A stretch of 64,000 nucleotides of DNA from Paraburkholderia kururiensis JCM 10599 = LMG 19447 (GTDB lineage Bacteria; Pseudomonadota; Gammaproteobacteria; Burkholderiales; Burkholderiaceae). The notes beneath the pieces were generated by a model. It saw only the letters and a list, made by a program, of their open reading frames with translations. It searched no databases and was not told the origin of the DNA. Position numbers and translations under genes: made by a program. The stretch's first letter is position 1. Every line of letters begins with the position of its first letter. The DNA lies in the NCBI RefSeq assembly GCF_003986935.1, contig NZ_RJZE01000001.1:186001-250000 (forward strand), in the 5' to 3' direction. Below, piece by piece: positions 33,897 through 42,155 of the stretch.

Positions 33897-34964
33897 ATGT
33901 TCACTCAGACAGCCCGACATCAGCGTTCCCCCACACCATCATGCAGGCGCTGCGGCACGGCGCTCCGCGAGCACGTCGCGTTCTGCCCGTATTGCGGCGT
34001 CGATCACCCGCTTGCCGGGCCAGGCGAAACAACACCCGCCGCCCAGGCAAGCGTTGCGGCCGCCGCGATGCAACCGGCACAACACGCAGCGTTCGCCCCC
34101 GCCGCACCCACGGCCGCGCCCTACGCCGACGCCCTCGCCTCGCCGGAGAGCCCGGGCGCCACGCCCCGCGGCAAATCGCGTTGGGGCTTCATGCGCGCTG
34201 CGATGATCGTTACCGCGCTGACGCTCGTCTACGTGAGCGTGCTCCTGCTCACCGGCAATCATCCAGACAGACCGTCGGATACGGCCGATATCGCACGTAC
34301 TGCAACGGGCTCCATCACGCCGTCCATGCAGAGCGCACCGTCCGGTGCCCCGGCGACGAACACCGCGAACGCCCCGCCAGCCACTGCGGACTCAGCCAGG
34401 CAGGCTCCGCGGTTTGCGAATCTCGTCGAGAGTCTGCGCGCGGCGCGCGCGAGCCTCGCCGCGAACAATCTCACCGATGCGCGCATTGCGCTCGACGCTG
34501 CCGCCGCGATGGAACCGAAACGCGAAGACGTGCGGCAATTCCAGCGTGACCTCGCCACGATCGAAGTGCGTCGCGACGCGGCGCTGCGCAGCGCGCGCCA
34601 GTGCGAGCAGAAACGTATGTGGCCCTGCGTGCGGGAATACGCGAACACCGCGCTCAGCATCGACTCCGGCAGCAACGACGCCAAGGCGCTGTTGCAACGC
34701 ACGATTGTCGCGTCGGCGTGGCCAGCGCTTGCGCAACAGCAGGCGTCGCACGCTGCCGCAGGAGCCAGCGCACCGGCACTGGCGGCGCATGCAGCACGTG
34801 CAGAACCCAAGGGAACAGCGACGACCGACACGACAACGAACACAGCCAGCCCGCCCGACACCGCCGACATAGACGCCCAGCAACGCGCCATCGTGGAATC
34901 GGGCTGGAAGCATCCGCCGAACAACGCGACGAATCCGCCCGGCAGCACCGCGCCTGCGCAGTAA
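33897..34964 (+). CDS. Zinc-ribbon membrane protein with helical periplasmic domain
   Basis: A 355-residue protein of unrecognised family. Residues ~15-33 form a zinc ribbon (CRRCGTALREHVAFCPYCG, two Cys-x-x-Cys knuckles). Residues ~35-95 are Ala/Pro-rich. One transmembrane helix follows (WGFMRAAMIVTALTLVYVSV), then an Ala-rich, TPR-like helical region (LVESLRAARASLAANNLTDA, CEQKRMWPCVREYANTALSI) and a Thr/Ala/Pro tail. Cytosolic zinc ribbon plus outward helical domain suggests an adaptor. It is followed at 142 bases by a TAXI binding-protein gene and may share its transcript. Confidence 0.7.
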   Translation: MFTQTARHQRSPTPSCRRCGTALREHVAFCPYCGVDHPLAGPGETTPAAQASVAAAAMQPAQHAAFAPAAPTAAPYADALASPESPGATPRGKSRWGFMRAAMIVTALTLVYVSVLLLTGNHPDRPSDTADIARTATGSITPSMQSAPSGAPATNTANAPPATADSARQAPRFANLVESLRAARASLAANNLTDARIALDAAAAMEPKREDVRQFQRDLATIEVRRDAALRSARQCEQKRMWPCVREYANTALSIDSGSNDAKALLQRTIVASAWPALAQQQASHAAAGASAPALAAHAARAEPKGTATTDTTTNTASPPDTADIDAQQRAIVESGWKHPPNNATNPPGSTAPAQ

Positions 34965-35106
34965 TCGCACGCGCCGCCCCGCGACGATTCGCACCACCAG
35001 CACCTCGCACCCCGCAAGAAACGACGACCGTTTCAACACGCTTTGCGCTCCGCGCTTCCACGCTTTGGCGCGCGCGTGCTCCACGCTGAACGATGAGGGG
35101 ACAACC

Positions 35107-36198
35107 ATGCTGAAGACACTTCTCGGGCGATGGCTCGCACTGACGCTTGCGGCTTTGTTCGCGGCTTCTTCTTTGGCCGCAACGCCGCCGGCGCGCTACA
35201 AGATCGTGACCGGCCCTGAGCGCGGCACATACATCCAGATCGGTCAGGATCTGTCGAAATGGGTGGCGCAACCCGCGGGCATCGATCTGGAGGTGATGCC
35301 CTCGAAGGGGTCGGCGGAAAACGTGCAGCGCATGCGCTACGAGCCCGGCGTGAAGCTCGCGCTCGTGCAGTCGGACGTCTATCAGGCGTATCTCGACATG
35401 GCGAACGCGGGCAACGCGGATGCGGGCAGCGCGATTCGTCCGCTGCGGCTCATCATGCCGCTCTACGACGAGGAGATTCATTTCCTCGTGCGCGCGGACT
35501 CGCCGTTGCGAACCATCAACGAGATCAAGGACAAGACCATCAGCGTGGGACTGATAGGCAGCGGCACGGCGCAGTCGGCCACGACGTTGTACCGGCTGAT
35601 GTTCGGGCAACCCATTCCCGAACAGAACGTGCAGCACTTCAGCAACGAAGACGCGCTCGCCGCGCTGATCGTGAAGAAGATCGACGTGGCCGTGGTGGTG
35701 GCCGGGCAACCCGCCAAGCTCTTCACCGACATGAACCCCGATTTGCTGCAGCAGCTGCGCATTCTGCGCGTGGACCCTTCCGCGCCCGAAACGGCACGGG
35801 CACAGCAGGCCTATTTCCCCGCAACGATCCGCACGTCGAGCTACCCGAACTGGCTCAAGGAAGACGTGCCCACGTTCACCGTGAAAGCGTTTCTCGTAAC
35901 TTACGACTATGGCCTGCGCGACACCGTCTTCCATCTCAACCGCTTCGCCGATTCGCTTTGCGAGAACTTCGACAACCTTCAGGAGCACGGGCATCCGAAA
36001 TGGAAGCAGGTCAAGCTGGAGTTGCCGAATCTCGGCAAGGGCTGGCAATACTATCCGCCCGTAGAAAGGCACCTGCGCGCGTGCATCGCCCGACGTGCGG
36101 AAGGCGGCAGCGGAGCGCCGCAACAAGCGGCCACGCGCAGAGCGCCGCCCAGAACGAACTGCACGAATCAGGAACGTCTGCTTCTGCTGTGCAAGTGA
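35107..36198 (+). CDS. Orphan TAXI-type TRAP solute-binding protein
   Basis: A 363-residue secreted protein: signal peptide MLKTLLGRWLALTLAALFAA cleaved after SLA, then the TAXI family pattern (YKIVTGPERGTYIQIGQDLS, VMPSKGSAENVQRM, LALVQSDVYQAY, SVGLIGSGTAQSATTLYRL). TAXI proteins feed fused TRAP permeases, but no TRAP membrane subunit is encoded within the window on either side. The C-terminal ~50 residues are Arg/Ala-rich with a terminal CK. GAGGGG precedes the start. It may serve a distant permease or a sensory system. Confidence 0.88.
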   Translation: MLKTLLGRWLALTLAALFAASSLAATPPARYKIVTGPERGTYIQIGQDLSKWVAQPAGIDLEVMPSKGSAENVQRMRYEPGVKLALVQSDVYQAYLDMANAGNADAGSAIRPLRLIMPLYDEEIHFLVRADSPLRTINEIKDKTISVGLIGSGTAQSATTLYRLMFGQPIPEQNVQHFSNEDALAALIVKKIDVAVVVAGQPAKLFTDMNPDLLQQLRILRVDPSAPETARAQQAYFPATIRTSSYPNWLKEDVPTFTVKAFLVTYDYGLRDTVFHLNRFADSLCENFDNLQEHGHPKWKQVKLELPNLGKGWQYYPPVERHLRACIARRAEGGSGAPQQAATRRAPPRTNCTNQERLLLLCK

Positions 36199-36263
36199 GA
36201 GGCTAGATCAAACGTTTGTATGAATCGGGCTGGGGCGTTGTACTTACCTCGTGGCCCTGTGCC

Positions 36264-36293
36264 TTGACATGCAACCTTATGGTTGCATATTAT
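36264..36293 (+). promoter_or_regulatory. Sigma-70 promoter with embedded operator before the SRPBCC gene
   Basis: Consensus -35 TTGACA (36264-36269), 18-base spacer and -10 TATTAT (36288-36293). The spacer is almost wholly an inverted repeat, ATGCAACC-TTAT-GGTTGCAT (36269-36288), so a repressor there would block polymerase. Similar palindromes occur before ArsR-family and SRPBCC gene pairs. Confidence 0.8.
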
Positions 36294-36384
36294 CCCCATC
36301 GACGGCAGCGGCTGCGTCGGCATGGCGCCCGACGTCTCACGGTGCCGCGCACGCACCTCATTCCCTGCACAAAGGAGCCCGATC

Positions 36385-36846
36385 ATGGCCGGCAGCACCT
36401 TCGTCTACGTCACCTACATTCGCACCTCGCCCGAAGCGCTTTGGGAAGCGCTCACGAGCCCCGCGTTCATGAAGCAGTACTGGTTCGGCATGCATATCGA
36501 GGCCGAGTGGAAAGCCGGTGCTTCATGGAAGATGCTGTTCCCGGATGGGCGCGTGGCCGACACCGGCGAGATCGTCGCGTTCGACCCGCCGAAGCGGCTC
36601 GCCCTGCGCTGGCGTAACGAATTCAGGCCGGAGCTGAAAGAGGAAGGGTATTCGGTCTGCGTGATGGAGATCGAGCCTCAGCCCAACGCGGCCAAGCTCA
36701 CGGTCACGCATGGGATGGAACGCGACCTGCCGGATTCCGGCTTCATCAAGGCCGTGTCGGGCGGCTGGCCGCGCATTCTGTCGAACCTCAAGTCGCTGCT
36801 CGAAACGGGCGAGGTGGTCGCAGCGGTGCACCCCGAGGTGCATTAA
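36385..36846 (+). CDS. SRPBCC (AHSA1-like) domain protein
   Basis: A 153-residue START-fold protein of the AHSA1 type: VYVTYIRTSPEALWEALTSP at the start, AEWKAGASWKMLFPDGRVA, GEIVAFDPPKRLALRW and the C-terminal helix GGWPRILSNLKSLLETG. Such proteins usually follow an ArsR-family repressor gene in one operon; here the first gene after the operator-bearing promoter is the SRPBCC gene itself, so the regulator is elsewhere or lost. An AAAGGAG site fixes the start. Ligand unknown. Confidence 0.92.
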   Translation: MAGSTFVYVTYIRTSPEALWEALTSPAFMKQYWFGMHIEAEWKAGASWKMLFPDGRVADTGEIVAFDPPKRLALRWRNEFRPELKEEGYSVCVMEIEPQPNAAKLTVTHGMERDLPDSGFIKAVSGGWPRILSNLKSLLETGEVVAAVHPEVH

Positions 36847-36914
36847 TTGGGCGGCGCGACGGCCGCGAAGCGTGCCCTCGCGCCGACGGCCCGCCCAAGC
36901 CGGCTCAAACCCGC

Positions 36915-37409
36915 CTAAGACCGCCCCCGATCCGGCTTGCCATCGTGCGGGCCCATCTCGCGGGCGGGCCAGTCGGTCCATCGGTCCGCGCGCGTCGCCT
37001 CGTGCGCCTCATTCATCGGGTAGCGAATGCGGTTCTCGTCCTTCGGCGGCTCGCCAATCACCATCAGGCGCACTTCGGTGTCTGTGTTGTTGATGAACGT
37101 GTGGCAAATGCCGGTACCCGCGGGAAACGCCACGGAATCGCCCGGCTCGAGGCGATGCAAGTGGCCGTCTATCCACACGTCCGGCGTGCCTTCCAGCACG
37201 AACACAAACTCTTCTTCGGCGCTTTCGGCGTGCGGATACGACGTGCGCCGTCCGGGCAACAAGCGGTTGTGATGAATGCCGATGCGCGTCAGCCCCAACT
37301 TGCGGGCAAGCGGCGCGTTGATTGCCATGCGTTCGGTATCGCCGGCGTAGTGCTGGTTATCTTCGCCTTCCAGTTCCGTCCAATGGCGGATGAAGCCGGG
37401 TCGTTCCAT
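36915..37409 (-). CDS. Cupin-domain protein
   Basis: A 164-residue single-cupin protein. Motif 1 is SYPHAESAEEEFVFVLEGTPDVWI and motif 2 is EPGDSVAFPAGTGICHTFIN, giving His/Glu/His metal ligands; the flanks (GIHHNRLLPGRRTSYPHA, LMVIGEPPKDENRIRYP) resemble the cupins of GNAT-independent sugar or auxin-type small proteins, without a firm match. Start at 37409 gives MERPGFIRHWTELEG; a longer reading upstream is unlike protein. Convergent with the SRPBCC gene. Substrate unknown. Confidence 0.88.
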   Translation of the reverse strand: MERPGFIRHWTELEGEDNQHYAGDTERMAINAPLARKLGLTRIGIHHNRLLPGRRTSYPHAESAEEEFVFVLEGTPDVWIDGHLHRLEPGDSVAFPAGTGICHTFINNTDTEVRLMVIGEPPKDENRIRYPMNEAHEATRADRWTDWPAREMGPHDGKPDRGRS

Positions 37410-37955
37410 GTGGGACTCCTCGTCGATGTTGCTTTCGCCCTTCCAACTTCGCCTCTCGCGCCGTGACTGCGCGCTCGCCATTTCAGAACGTGCAACGCGC
37501 GTTTTAAACACGTTAGTCATCGCGAATTTAACAATCATACGAAAATACGAAATAGCTCAACAGGCGCAATCTGCCACCTCATTCGACAAATTGGCCGGCA
37601 CCACTAGAGCAGCGGCCGCTGCGGTTTGCGCCGAGTCCTTGCGGCATCTAAAGATTGCGCGGGCTAAGCCGTTAAAAGAGGGGCAGCACCTCGGATATCG
37701 CTCAGTGCCCGCTACATTGTTACCCGTCCAAAAAAGACGGATTTGATGCTATAAACGCGGGACGGCGCCGCAACGCGGCAACCTCTCTCGGGCGAAAAGC
37801 TTTATCTGAAGATTGCCGCCCAGCACCACTGCTACACCTTCAAACGCTATGCCGCAGCCCATACGGCTTCGGCTGCTTTGGCCATTGAGCACGCCCCTGG
37901 GCATACCCCGGGAGGCAGTTTTGAGTTTGTGCATGTGATCGCAAAGGACGGACAA
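37410..37955. other. 546-base intergenic region
   Basis: AT content is above that of its neighbours around 37510-37560 and 37640-37760. I see only one short inverted repeat (CCGTC-CAAAAAA-GACGG near 37726-37742). I looked for a c-di-GMP riboswitch because a cyclase gene follows and found no recognisable aptamer. No small gene is supported. Confidence 0.4.
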
Positions 37956-39206
37956 ATGCGCCTCGGCCTCGGCCCTTCCCCATTGCCCCGCCCGCGAAGC
38001 CGCCCGAGCCACGTCCGCCGGGGCAGCACTTCGCTCAAGGCGGCGCGCGCAGGCGGGAGTCTTTCTGGCAGCCGTGCGCGTTTTGTGTCGAACGCCTTCG
38101 CCGCTCCGTTCTTCTTCGCGTTCTGCGCGGCCCTGCTTCATTCCCTGGTGCGCGGCACTTCGGCGTTTCGTGCGCTGTTGCTTGCAATCGCGTTTCCCGG
38201 TTGCCTGCTCGCGACCCTGCCCGCGCTCGCCTACGACAACGTGTTGCGTGTGCTCGCATGGCCGGGCTATGCCGACAGCGACGTCGTGAAAACCTTTGAG
38301 TCGCGCTACAACGCGCACGTTGAAGTGACGTTCGTCGATTCGGACGAAGCACTGTGGAGCAAGCTGCATACGGGCGCGGCTCCCCAGTTCGACGTGCTGG
38401 CGGCGAACACAGCCGAGATTCATCGCTACACGCAGGAGAACCTGCTCGCGCCACTCGATCTCGCGAGCCTGCCGAATACGCAGCGTCAATTGCCGCGTTT
38501 TCGCGCGCTCTCGTCCATCAATGGGCTCACGCAGAACGGCAAGGCGTACGGTATTCCGTTCACCTATTCGTCGATGGGACTCATCTACGATCGCAAGCAG
38601 GTGCCGGTAGCCCCGCGCTCGATGAACGAGCTGTGGAATCCGCGCTACCGCGGCAAGGTGCTCGACTTCAACAGCGCTCAGCACAACTTCTCGTTCACTG
38701 CGCTCGCGCTCGGCTACACCCAACCGTTCCAGCTGAGCCCCGAGCAGATGCACACCATTGCGCTGAAGCTCGTGGCGCTGCGCCGCAATCTGCTGACCTA
38801 CTACACGCTGCCTGAGGAAGCTACGGCGTTCTTCATGCAGCACAAGGTTGCGCTCATGTTCGGCAATTACGGCACGCAGCAACTCGAGCAGTTGCGCAAA
38901 GCCGGTGCCGATGTCGGTTACGTGATTCCCGACGAAGGTGCGCTCGCGTGGCTCGATTGCTGGGCGATGACGGCCGCAGCGAAGAACCGCACGCTTGCGC
39001 TCGAATGGATCAACTACATGCTCGAACCGGACGTGAGCGTGCTGCTGCCTCAACGTCAGGGGCTTGCCAATACGTTGACCGAACCATCGGGCTACACGAG
39101 CGAACACGCGCATCTCGTCTGGATCCAGCCGGTGGAAAACACCGAAGAGCGCGAGTCGCTGTGGAACCGCGTCGTATCGGGCGACCGTCCGGAGCGCTTC
39201 CAATGA
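37956..39206 (+). CDS. PotD/NspS-like periplasmic polyamine-binding protein, coupled to a diguanylate cyclase
   Basis: An extracellular solute-binding protein of the spermidine/putrescine class: NVLRVLAWPGYADSDVVKTF, DSDEALWSKL, FDVLAANTAEIHRYTQENLL, YGIPFTYSSMGLIYDRKQ and EWINYMLEPDVSVLLPQRQG. The start is uncertain. ATG 37956 has an AAGGA site but leaves the export signal (FRALLLAIAFPGCLLATLPA) about 70 residues in; GTG 38148 would place it at the N-terminus. Its TGA overlaps the ATG of the cyclase gene. No permease accompanies it, so it probably reports ligand to the cyclase, as NspS does to MbaA in Vibrio cholerae. Confidence 0.82.
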   Translation: MRLGLGPSPLPRPRSRPSHVRRGSTSLKAARAGGSLSGSRARFVSNAFAAPFFFAFCAALLHSLVRGTSAFRALLLAIAFPGCLLATLPALAYDNVLRVLAWPGYADSDVVKTFESRYNAHVEVTFVDSDEALWSKLHTGAAPQFDVLAANTAEIHRYTQENLLAPLDLASLPNTQRQLPRFRALSSINGLTQNGKAYGIPFTYSSMGLIYDRKQVPVAPRSMNELWNPRYRGKVLDFNSAQHNFSFTALALGYTQPFQLSPEQMHTIALKLVALRRNLLTYYTLPEEATAFFMQHKVALMFGNYGTQQLEQLRKAGADVGYVIPDEGALAWLDCWAMTAAAKNRTLALEWINYMLEPDVSVLLPQRQGLANTLTEPSGYTSEHAHLVWIQPVENTEERESLWNRVVSGDRPERFQ

Positions 39207-41023
39207 TCCGCTCGGGCCTGACTTTCAAGCTCTCGATTCTGCTCGCGCTGATCGGTGTGCTCGCCTCCGGATCGACCGGCTATTACGCGTATCGCGCCAA
39301 TCGCACCATGCTGGTCGGCGAAGCGAGCCGCAATCTGCTCACCTCGACAGAGCTGCTCGGCCAGCGCTTCTCGCAGACCATCGACGACATGGCCGCCGAC
39401 ACGCTCGTACTTGCCGCCATGCCGTCGTCCTCGCTCGTTGCGGGCGCGACAGACGACAACGCCATCGGGCCAGACCGCACGCGGCTCTCACAAGTGTTCG
39501 CGAGCTTCATGAAGCACCATCCCGAGTACCTGCAGGCGCGGCTCATTTCACGCGACCGTTATGGCCTGGAACGCATCCGCTTCGACCGTGAAGGCGGGGG
39601 CGCCACCCAGGTCAAGGACGAGAACCTTCAGGAGAAAGGACAGTTCGCCTATGTGTTCGACACGTTGGCGCTGCCGCCGGGCCGCGTGTACGTGGGGCCC
39701 ATCACCATCAACCATGAACGCGGCGCGCACTATGCCGAAGGCCGCCCCACGCTTCGTCTGGCTACGCCCGTCACGACGCCGGACGGGCGTGTAGTGGGCG
39801 TCGTGGTAGTGGACGTAGACCTCGCTGCCATGTTCGAGCGGTTGCGCGCCGACCTGCCTACGGCTTACGACGTGTATCTCGCCAACGAGTGGGGCGACTT
39901 CCTCGTGCATCCCGATGCATCGAAGACATTCGGCTTCGACAAAGGCCGCCGCGTCCTCATGCAGGACAGCTTCCCGGCCACGCTGCCGCTCTTCGAACGA
40001 ACGACGGACACGTTGCTTCTCAACGGCCTCGCTCATCCCAAGCAGGCGCCGGGCGAAGTGCTCGCCTTCGTGCGGCGGCCCTTCGGGCAAACCGCCGGCA
40101 ATCGCTTCATCGTGCTCGGTCTTGGCAAGCCGCTCGCGGGTGTACTGACGGGGGCCAATCTGCTGGGCGACCAGATCGTGCGCATGGTGCTGTTTTCGAG
40201 CGCGGTCGCCCTATTGCTTGCCATCCTGTTCGCCCGCGCGCTCACGAAACCGCTGCAGATACTGACCCACGCTGCCACGCACTTCCTTTCCGAGCACACC
40301 ATGGACCCGCTGCCGCTCAGGCGCACGGACGAAATCGGCGTGCTCGCGCGCTGCTTCGACCGCATGCGGCGGGAGATCCGCTCACAGGTGAACGCGCTGC
40401 ACGACAAGCAGCACGAACTCGTGCATCTTGCCAATCACGACATGCTCACGGGTTTGCCAAACCGCATGCTGTTCATGCACAGGCTTGAAACGGCAATACG
40501 CCACGCCGCCACGCATCACGACCGGCTCGCTGTGCTGTTCGTGGACCTGGACCGCTTCAAGCAGATCAACGACCAGTTCGGACATTCCGTGGGCGACAGC
40601 GTGCTCACGGCCGTTGCGCGCCGGCTGCAGCAAGTACTGACGGGCGGGCACACGGTGGCACGTCTGGGCGGCGACGAGTTCATCGTACTTGTGGAAGGCG
40701 CGCAGGCAACTGATCAGGCATCCGAACTGGCTGACTGCATCGTGCGCGCGCTCGACGACGACCTGCCCGTGGACGGCAAACGCATGACCGTAGGCGCGAG
40801 CATCGGCATTGCGGAGTATCCGCAGGATGGTTCGTCCGCCCGCGAACTGCTGCTCAACGCGGACGCGGCGATGTATGCGGCGAAGTCCGAGGGACGCAGT
40901 TTCTCGCTGCGCTATTGCCAGTTGCCGGAAGTGCAACGCCTGAAGGTGGCCGGGGCGAAGCCGGCGCAACGGAACGACACGGCGCCCATGCCGGCGCCGG
41001 ACGACGCCGAGCCGGTGGAGTAA
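39203..41023 (+). CDS. Membrane diguanylate cyclase with Cache sensor domain
   Basis: A 606-residue inner-membrane protein making c-di-GMP from two GTP. Order: helix 1 (LSILLALIGVLASGSTGYYA), a large periplasmic Cache-like domain (~35-310; HPEYLQARLISRDRYGLERI, GVVVVDVDLAAMFERLRADL), helix 2 (VRMVLFSSAVALLLAILFA), HAMP (~335-390) and GGDEF domain (~415-580) with DMLTGLPNR and intact RLGGDEF (residues 487-493). The RxxD inhibitory site upstream of GGDEF is absent, so product feedback is unlikely. There is no EAL domain. Coupled (ATGA) to the polyamine-type binding protein gene. Confidence 0.92.
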   Translation: MIRSGLTFKLSILLALIGVLASGSTGYYAYRANRTMLVGEASRNLLTSTELLGQRFSQTIDDMAADTLVLAAMPSSSLVAGATDDNAIGPDRTRLSQVFASFMKHHPEYLQARLISRDRYGLERIRFDREGGGATQVKDENLQEKGQFAYVFDTLALPPGRVYVGPITINHERGAHYAEGRPTLRLATPVTTPDGRVVGVVVVDVDLAAMFERLRADLPTAYDVYLANEWGDFLVHPDASKTFGFDKGRRVLMQDSFPATLPLFERTTDTLLLNGLAHPKQAPGEVLAFVRRPFGQTAGNRFIVLGLGKPLAGVLTGANLLGDQIVRMVLFSSAVALLLAILFARALTKPLQILTHAATHFLSEHTMDPLPLRRTDEIGVLARCFDRMRREIRSQVNALHDKQHELVHLANHDMLTGLPNRMLFMHRLETAIRHAATHHDRLAVLFVDLDRFKQINDQFGHSVGDSVLTAVARRLQQVLTGGHTVARLGGDEFIVLVEGAQATDQASELADCIVRALDDDLPVDGKRMTVGASIGIAEYPQDGSSARELLLNADAAMYAAKSEGRSFSLRYCQLPEVQRLKVAGAKPAQRNDTAPMPAPDDAEPVE

Positions 41024-41072
41024 AGCACGGCGGCGTGCCCAATAGTTAACGCCGCCGCGCCCCGCCATCACA

Positions 41073-42035
41073 TCAGCGTGCAGCCACCTTGCGCTGCCGC
41101 CACAAACAAAGCAGATCGCACGCAATGTGCGCGGCGGCAAGCGCCGTGATCTCGCTCTGATCGTAGGCCGGCGCCACTTCCACTACGTCCGCGCCCACCA
41201 GGTTCACGTTGCCGAGTCCCCGCACGATGGCGAGCGCCTGTGCAGACGAGAGTCCGCCTGCCACCGGCGTGCCCGTACCCGGCGCGAACGCGGGGTCGAG
41301 GCAGTCGATATCGAAGGTCAGATAGGCAGGGCGGTCGCCCACGATCGAAGCAATGCGCTCGATCGCAGCGCGCGGCCCGTGCTCATGCACCCACGCGGCG
41401 TCGAGCAAGTTGATGCCGAGGAAGTCGTCGTTCCACGTGCGAATGCCGACCTGCACCGACGTCTTCGGATCGATCAGCCCTTCCTTCACGGCCTTGTAGA
41501 ACATCGTGCCGTGGTTGAGGCTGTCGGGGCTGTCGTCGGCCCAGGTATCGCAATGCGCATCGAAGTGAATGAGCGAGAGCGGCCGGCCGTACCTCTGCGC
41601 ATGCGCGACGAGCAGCGGGTACGTAACGTAGTGATCGCCGCCGAACGTGAGCATCTTCGCGCCCGACTTCAGGATGGTGCGCGCATGCTCGACGATGGCC
41701 GGCTTGATCGAAAGCGGATTGTGCGCATCGAACCAGCAGTCGCCGTAGTCGATCACGGCGAGTTCGTCGAACGGATTGAAGCCCCACGGGTATGGGTGCA
41801 GTTCCGCGAGTTGCACGCTCGCCGCGCGCACCGCCGCAGGCCCGAGGCGCGCGCCGGAGCGAAACGTCGTGGCAAGATCGAGCGGTATGCCGGAGACAAC
41901 GACATCTGCACCGTCGAGCGTTCGCGTATACGTGCGTCGCATGAACGAGAGCACGCCCGCGTAAGTGTTTTCGATAGAAGAACCGTAGAGAGAGGGGCGG
42001 CGGATCGCGCCGTCGCCATAGAGGATTTCAGTCAT
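41073..42035 (-). CDS. speB: Agmatinase-like ureohydrolase
   Basis: Mn-dependent ureohydrolase that splits agmatine to putrescine and urea. The 320 residues include all metal motifs: GGDHYVTYPLL, HFDAHCDT and TFDIDCLDPAFAPGTGTPV, plus RSGARLGPAAVRAAS near the start. It is the last gene of the left-reading group with the aldehyde dehydrogenase and PuuR genes, beside a right-reading putrescine pathway, which favours agmatinase or a related guanidino-acid hydrolase. No arginine decarboxylase is encoded nearby. Confidence 0.9.
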   Translation of the reverse strand: MTEILYGDGAIRRPSLYGSSIENTYAGVLSFMRRTYTRTLDGADVVVSGIPLDLATTFRSGARLGPAAVRAASVQLAELHPYPWGFNPFDELAVIDYGDCWFDAHNPLSIKPAIVEHARTILKSGAKMLTFGGDHYVTYPLLVAHAQRYGRPLSLIHFDAHCDTWADDSPDSLNHGTMFYKAVKEGLIDPKTSVQVGIRTWNDDFLGINLLDAAWVHEHGPRAAIERIASIVGDRPAYLTFDIDCLDPAFAPGTGTPVAGGLSSAQALAIVRGLGNVNLVGADVVEVAPAYDQSEITALAAAHIACDLLCLWRQRKVAAR

Positions 42036-42155
42036 GGAATGACCTGATTGGAGGACCGACGCGTGCCCGCCTCACGGGCAACGTGCCGGCAGTCGGATTC
42101 ATTGGGAACGCGGCGGTACGTTGCGTACGCGCCGCCGCGCTGGCTTGCGAATCCT

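Noticed and set aside
37410..37955. c-di-GMP riboswitch ahead of the binding protein-cyclase pair
   Set aside because: No GEMM-like conserved core or paired stems were found.
37878..37955. Earlier ATG at 37878 for the polyamine-type binding protein
   Set aside because: No ribosome site, and it would push the export signal even further from the N-terminus.
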